Translations under genes and position numbers: made by a program | Shown: piece after piece, positions 59,191-64,000 of the stretch | How the letters are laid out: each line of letters begins with the position of its first letter | How positions within the stretch are numbered: the stretch's first letter is position 1 | Origin: Aegilops tauschii subsp. strangulata | Lineage: Eukaryota; Streptophyta; Magnoliopsida; Poales; Poaceae | NCBI RefSeq assembly: GCF_002575655.3 | Contig: NC_053035.3 | Location: forward strand, 89,925,322 to 89,989,321 | DNA: 64,000 nucleotides | Reading direction: 5' to 3' | The notes under the pieces: model-generated | Databases searched by the model: none | What the model was told of the DNA's origin: nothing | The model's input: the letters and a program-made list of their open reading frames with translations, nothing else

Positions 59191-60803
59191 GGGAAAAATC
59201 TAAAATAAACCTTGAACTTATGGACAAAAGCTAAATTGAACCCTAAACTTCAAATCCCGAAAATCAGCACACCAAATTTTCCGATCCCGGTCTATTTTCA
59301 ACCTTGAGTGAGTTTCCAAACAGGGATTGTGGATATGGCATGCTAAATCCCGGGATTGCTTGCTGTGGACTCGACTGGACCGGCCCGGCCCAACAGGCAC
59401 TAAGCGAGTTATTTTTTTCTTAACGAGCAACGTAAATCCTCTTTCTCTATTAAAGCGCGACGGATTCTCGAAAAAAAATATTAAAGTGCGACGTAACAAA
59501 AAATGACTCGAGCAGGGTCGAACTCGGTACCTGCCAGAGGTGTTGTCATCCCGCTAGCCACTAGAACAAACAACTATTAGTGATACAATAATTGACCCGA
59601 AATATTTAAGTACACAACGAAGCGTTGAACTTTGAAAACATTTTGTAGGGGCAAACAAATATTCAAAACATAAACAATTTTGGAAATGTCCGAACCTTCT
59701 ATAAAGTGTGAGAACTTTTTGAAAATTCTGAATACTTTAAGAAAACAACTATTTTTTGAAAAAGCAATCAATTCTGAAAAGGCAAACACTTTTTGAAACA
59801 TAAACATTTTTGAAACCTGAAGAAAATTTGAAAGTGCAAAAACTTTTTGAAAATTATAAAAATGGAAACAAATTTTGAAACCTAAATGTGTAAAGAAAAT
59901 GTTTGTGATATCTAAAAAATATCACGAGTTTAGATAAATGTATGTGGCATTTCAAGAAGAAAAAAATGGTTGTACAATGTAAAATAGTATTCGTGTGATT
60001 CAATTTTTTTTAAAATGTGCTTGTGATGTAAAAAAATGCATCATACCCTTAAAATACTATATGTGACATGTTTTTGAAAAAAGTGTATACAATTTAAAAA
60101 ATGTGTAACAAAAATGTTTGCGTGATGTAAAAAAATGTGCCATACCACTAAAAGACTATACGTAAAACGTGTTTCAAAAAAGTGTATACAATTTAAAAAA
60201 TGTGTAACAATGTAAAATAATATTTAGTTTATAAAGTGTTTATTGTTGTTAAGAAAATGTAAAATGTGTCTTTGGAAAAATATTGCAGTGTATTCAAAAA
60301 GTATTGAAACCATGTATTTTAAAAAATGTATGTAATGTATTGAAAAATGACGAAAGTGTATCAAAAAATATTTCATGTCTGCCTAAAAATGTACATTGGT
60401 TACTGAGAATAATTATACTTGTGTAAAAAAGAAAACCAGTTACCAGTAAAGAAGCAAAATAAAAGCAAAAAGCAAACAATATGAAGAAATAAAAAAACAA
60501 AAGTATAACGAGGAAAGAAAAACCAGATATAAAACATAGTATATTGAATAAAAACAAAAGAAAGCCGATGAAAACCCATAGAGAAAAAACGAAAACAAAA
60601 ATAAAAAAACAAAGAAAAACCAGAGCAGCGCGAGCGACTATGTTAATGGGCCGGCCCAATTCAGCGAATACCAGCTAAATCCTCTCAAGGTTCAAAATAG
60701 ATCGGGGTCAGAGAGTTTGGTGTGCTGATTTCAGGGATTGAGAGTTCGGGGTCTGATTTAGCTTTCACCTACAAGTTCAAGGTTTATTTTAGACTTTTTC
60801 TAA
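59191..60803. mobile_element. TIR transposon of ~1.6 kb, Mutator-like, non-autonomous
   Basis: 59191-59310 and 60681-60803 are inverted copies of roughly 120 bp (about 80% by eye), sharing tctaaaataaaccttgaact and atcagcacaccaaa. The interior is AT-rich with many aaaatgt-type repeats and no transposase. Flanks of nine bases (ttcaaaaaa and taaaaaaaa) agree at 7 of 9 positions, weak support for a Mutator-type 9-bp duplication in A-rich DNA. Confidence 0.7.
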
Positions 60804-61657
60804 AAAAAACGAACATATAGTAACATAAGAATATAGCATCATATCATACATACATAAAGTATTAAAATTTTGCATAATCACGCCCAAAAAAGCAAGTTCG
60901 TCCACTTGGATATATAGATTAACTGAAACGCTAGCTAGATTGACTAATTAAACGGAGAGGGGCGCCAATCGTCGGTCCTTCTCTTTTGCGGTCACTGAAC
61001 CGGTGGTATTGGCCCTCCGTTTAGGCATCGACGGCCGAGGAGGATCGTTGTCATGCCGCTCTCGGACGACAACAAGGAGTTGATGTTGGCGAGTTGTCGG
61101 GCGGTGTGGGCCTATTCCTTCGCCAGCTGGACCGCTTTCGCCGTGGCGGTCGCCCTCTTCGCTGTGAGACGCTTGGACTCCTCAATATCGAGCTCGGGGT
61201 CAGCGACCGGTGGATGACATCGTGCATGAGCTGCTCCTCTGGGTCGAGCAGTGCAGACATGCGGGAGCCGCAGCAGCCGCGGGACGAACCGGCGGCCGCC
61301 TCCCTTCTCCGTGGGCTCAACGGTGCGGGCACTAGGACCCAGTGCGTTTGTCACGCAAAACGCTGTGTGTATGAATACAGTAATACAGCATGAAATTGCA
61401 AATCAAAGCGAAATTCTCTGGGCATTTAAGTTCATTTCAAAATTAACAAGCCCTGAAACCTTGTTAATTTTGATTCCAAATTGACATCTGCGTCATTTGT
61501 GCTGTGATTTCCGCTTTGTAATCAGTGAGGCCGCCGGCCGCTAAGTATTATCCACTGTATTTCAGAAGAGCCGCCATGGTTGGGCCGGCAGACCTCACCG
61601 CACGGCCGACATTCTTTCGGCTCTGATTGATCGATCCTTTTTTTTCTTTTTTTATAA
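60804..61657. other. Unassigned region with a possible decayed coding fragment
   Basis: On the minus strand (61112-61354) a short GC-rich frame reads PELDIEESKRLTAKRATATAKA..., with an Ala/Lys-rich, helix-prone end. Plus-strand frames over the same bases are equally open. I cannot name it. Confidence 0.3.
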
Positions 61658-62828
61658 GCGGAACAAAGGGTTGATATAGATAGATCGGGAAAAGGAAAAG
61701 TATCTAAATTAACCGGATGAAAACAGCGTCGCATAAGTCAGGTCCCCTACGCGACACGTGTCCCATGCGTCAGCTAGTCCGCCGCTTTCCCGTCGAGCCT
61801 TATCTCTTTCACACGCCCGCTCCTTCACCCGTTCTTTCCTCATCTTTTTTCCTCTCCCCATCTTATCTTCCATTGCCCATGGCGACGCCGACCACCAGCC
61901 ACCAGCTGCACCCCGTCCAAATAGGGGTTGTTGCTGCAAGCGAGAGGCGACGCGACCGCGGGCTGTGCGCTCCTCCCATGAGCGTACCACCATTGCTACG
62001 AGCATGAAGGAGTGGTGTGCTGCTCGCCATGGGTGCACCGGCCACCGGCGTAGCAGCGCCGCCGGTGTTGCATCGCAGCACGAAGAACAGAGGCGGGCGC
62101 CACTCACCGTCAATGCTGCAATGCAGCACGCACGAGGGAGGTTGCGCGGCTCGCCGCCGGCATTGCAAGGCAGCACGAAGGCCAGAGGCGGACGCCGCTC
62201 GCCGCCGGTGCTGCAATGCCCTACGCAGGAGGTGCTGCATTGGAGCTTTTTTTGCGCCGTCGGGGTTGCATTGGAGCGTCTCCCGGGGCTCCATTGGAGC
62301 ACCGCCCGGTCGTTAGAGCTGCGATGGGGTTGGAACGGACTCCGCCGGGGCTGCAATGAAGCTTCGCCGGAGCTGCAATGAAGCTTTTCGCCGGAGCTGT
62401 AATGAAGCTTCACCGGAGATGACGCGCTAGGTGTCGCCATGAAGCAGCCCCCCTGCCTCCCGGTGGTGCGTTGCAGCGGTCACCGGTGGCTTTGAGAGCT
62501 GCGATGCAATGCTTGTCGGCGGCCCCGGTGCCGGGATGTCGTAGGCGCAGGTACCACGGCGGTGGTGTCGTTGCGTTGCTCTGCACCGGGGATGTCGTCT
62601 TCTCTCGTCTTCAGAGAAGACGCAGGGTGTCAAACTGAATCGCGACGTGGATGGGTTTAGTGGAAGAAAGACGCGGGGCTGCCTTGGTGAGATCGACGGT
62701 CCACAGTGCTAGATCGGACGACCAACTGGACGGTCTATAATTCGTTGTCATCAGTCGGCTTACGTCTAGCAGGCGCCTCGGGAAAAGGAGTTTACAACTA
62801 GCCCTTCATTGCGGAACAAAGGGCTGAT
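61658..62828. other. GC-rich ~1.15 kb segment bounded by an 18-bp direct repeat
   Basis: gcggaacaaagggttgat (61658-61675) recurs as gcggaacaaagggctgat (62811-62828). Between them is sequence rich in gctgcaatg(a/g)agc motifs, open in several frames on both strands. No inverted termini are obvious. It could be a decayed DNA transposon or a segmental duplication. Confidence 0.4.
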
Positions 62829-63900
62829 TCCCTTTTTCTTTCTTTCTTCCGTAAGAACCATATATCAGACTCGAATATAATACTCCGTTTGAACAAGGCT
62901 TGGATGAGAAATACAGGAAGCGGCAGGGAAGATTTTCCGATTTCCATAACTTAACTGGCTATTGGAAAGGACCCTTACAAATTATTTTTTCTGCCAAACA
63001 AATTGTTAAACTTTGCACAAAAGAATGACTTTATATGATCATCATTTAAGTGGTGTTTTTGAGTGCAGGGGCTCGAGTTCCTGGGGTGAAAACTTTAGGT
63101 TTTACCATCATTGGTTCAACCTCGCAATGACGTTGTTAATGTAATGTTTCCTTGTTGCATTGTGTTCACTTAGAGCATCTCCAATAGAAGACGTAATACA
63201 GTAGAGGTAAAAAAAAATTACATTTCCAAAAAGTGATTTTTACATCTCTAAAAAAGAGGCAACTTCAACAGATGATGTATATTGAAGATGTAAACGAGAA
63301 ACTCCAATAGATGATGCAAAATGAAGATGTAGAAACTAGTGGGCGGCGGCAGCGCGACGCGATTTGGGGCGGCAGTGCTTGTGTGTGGGGGCGCAGAGGA
63401 GCGTCGGAGGGGCGGTGGGGTGGTGAATCAGAACGGCGATTCGAGGGAGAGGAGCGGTGTAGGAGCGTCGGGAGCTCGGCGCAGCCGGCAGCCGGCTTCG
63501 CGCGGCTAGAAGACGACGGAGGCCGGCGGTCGTCGGGCAGGCGACATGCCACACCTTACTTACCTGTGGCGGTGGGTTAAGGCTAGGAACAAGCCCAGCT
63601 CGTCCACGACCGCGCCATGGAAGCCATTATGACAGACAACCAGACCTCTGGCGAAGCTTCGATTCGAAGCGGCGGCCGAAATCGAATCGGCGGCTGCGGG
63701 GGACAGTCGGTGCTACTCAGGCGAGGCAGACGGCGGGGGACAGGCGGGAGAGTCGCGCGCGGGGTAGGAGGTGGGCGGGCCGGCGGCGGCAGTGTCGTTT
63801 TTGGGTGGAATCGGCCGGCGACGGAGTTGGGCGGGCGGCGGGCGCCTCACAGCTAGTCGAAGAAAAATCTAAACATAAGCTAGCTCACGGCTGGTCCTGG
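62829..63900. other. Unassigned sequence, partial TIR-like motif
   Basis: gagcatctccaatag at 63173-63187 follows tta and resembles the start of a small DNA transposon. Internal direct repeats (caacagatgatgtatattga and caatagatgatgcaaaatga) occur at about 63267-63321, but no matching right end is found. From 63340 the sequence is GC-rich with overlapping open frames; no gene accepted. Confidence 0.35.
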
Positions 63901-63914
63901 TATCCAATATCGTA

Positions 63915-64000
63915 TGCAAACTGTAGCTCAGATGGTTAGGTTCTGTGGTTTCGTGTGGTGAAACCTGCCCACCAGAGTTCAAGTCCTACACTGTCACTGG
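63915..64000 (+). mobile_element. 5' part of an Au-type tRNA-derived SINE, cut by window edge
   Basis: It contains box A tagctcagatgg (63924-63935) and box B gttcaagtc (63977-63985), 41 bp apart, followed by ctacactgtcactgg. The string cctgcccaccagagttcaag is characteristic of the Triticeae Au SINE as I remember it. A real tRNA gene is unlikely because no cloverleaf acceptor stem pairs. Confidence 0.75.

Noticed and set aside
61709..62440. A 243-codon minus-strand frame
   Set aside because: Repetitive Ser/Pro/Cys-rich translation from gctgcaatg-type motifs, with competing frames on the other strand; no recognised family.
63921..64000. Possible tRNA gene from box A and box B
   Set aside because: No acceptor stem or anticodon arm pairs convincingly, and the text matches an Au-type SINE head.

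Overview
This window is plant nuclear DNA, almost certainly an intergenic stretch of a wheat-group (Triticeae) chromosome. The basis is recognition of Triticeae repeat families: Angela/WIS/BARE1-type copia LTRs opening with tgttggaaatatgccctaga on the minus strand, a Fatima-type gypsy LTR opening with tgagggagtcctggactaag, Stowaway MITEs, and an Au-SINE-like head at the right edge. No intact cellular gene is visible. The only gene-derived sequence with a clear identity is a broken RPA70-like (replication protein A large subunit) pseudogene at about 55.9-58.25 kb.

Layout, left to right. (1) 1-11738: a minus-strand gypsy-like element with very long (about 4.56 kb) LTRs, cut by the left window edge. 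Its 3.2 kb interior has no recognisable polymerase and carries a small SINE with a 16-bp target duplication. This element sits inside (2) a plus-strand Fatima-type gypsy element (gag and protease remains 11739-13604, a spliced antisense gene 14.8-17.9 kb, 3' LTR 39190-39670). (3) At 18049-38764 that Fatima copy is interrupted by a minus-strand non-autonomous LTR element (TSD gccgt). It holds a minus-strand Angela/BARE1 element (20394-34002, TSD aaatt), which in turn holds a plus-strand non-autonomous LTR element (25005-29859, TSD atgtt). (4) 39671-42135: the internal part of a second, inverted Fatima-type element. (5) 42402-53902: a plus-strand copia element with LTRs of only about 134 bp, whose 5' LTR is split by a near-full-length minus-strand LINE (42429-49539, 13-bp TSD). 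(6) 53.9-64 kb: nested Stowaway MITEs, small tandem repeats, the RPA70-like pseudogene, a 1.6 kb TIR element, GC-rich sequence of unknown nature, and the start of a tRNA-derived SINE.

Together the window reads as an insertion stratigraphy rather than an operating gene set. LTR-to-LTR divergence, counted by eye, falls with nesting depth (about 2.7%, 1.8%, 1.2%). Nearly every coding region shows a specific lesion: a TGA replacing Arg in Angela RT, YVDD changed to YVDG, a stop at the Tyr of the LINE YADD motif, and homopolymer frameshifts in the copia pol and in RPA70. The biologically most interesting part is the antisense, intron-containing gene carried by both Fatima copies, which keeps an intron at the same place in each. 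Family names are from memory of consensus features; no database search was possible.
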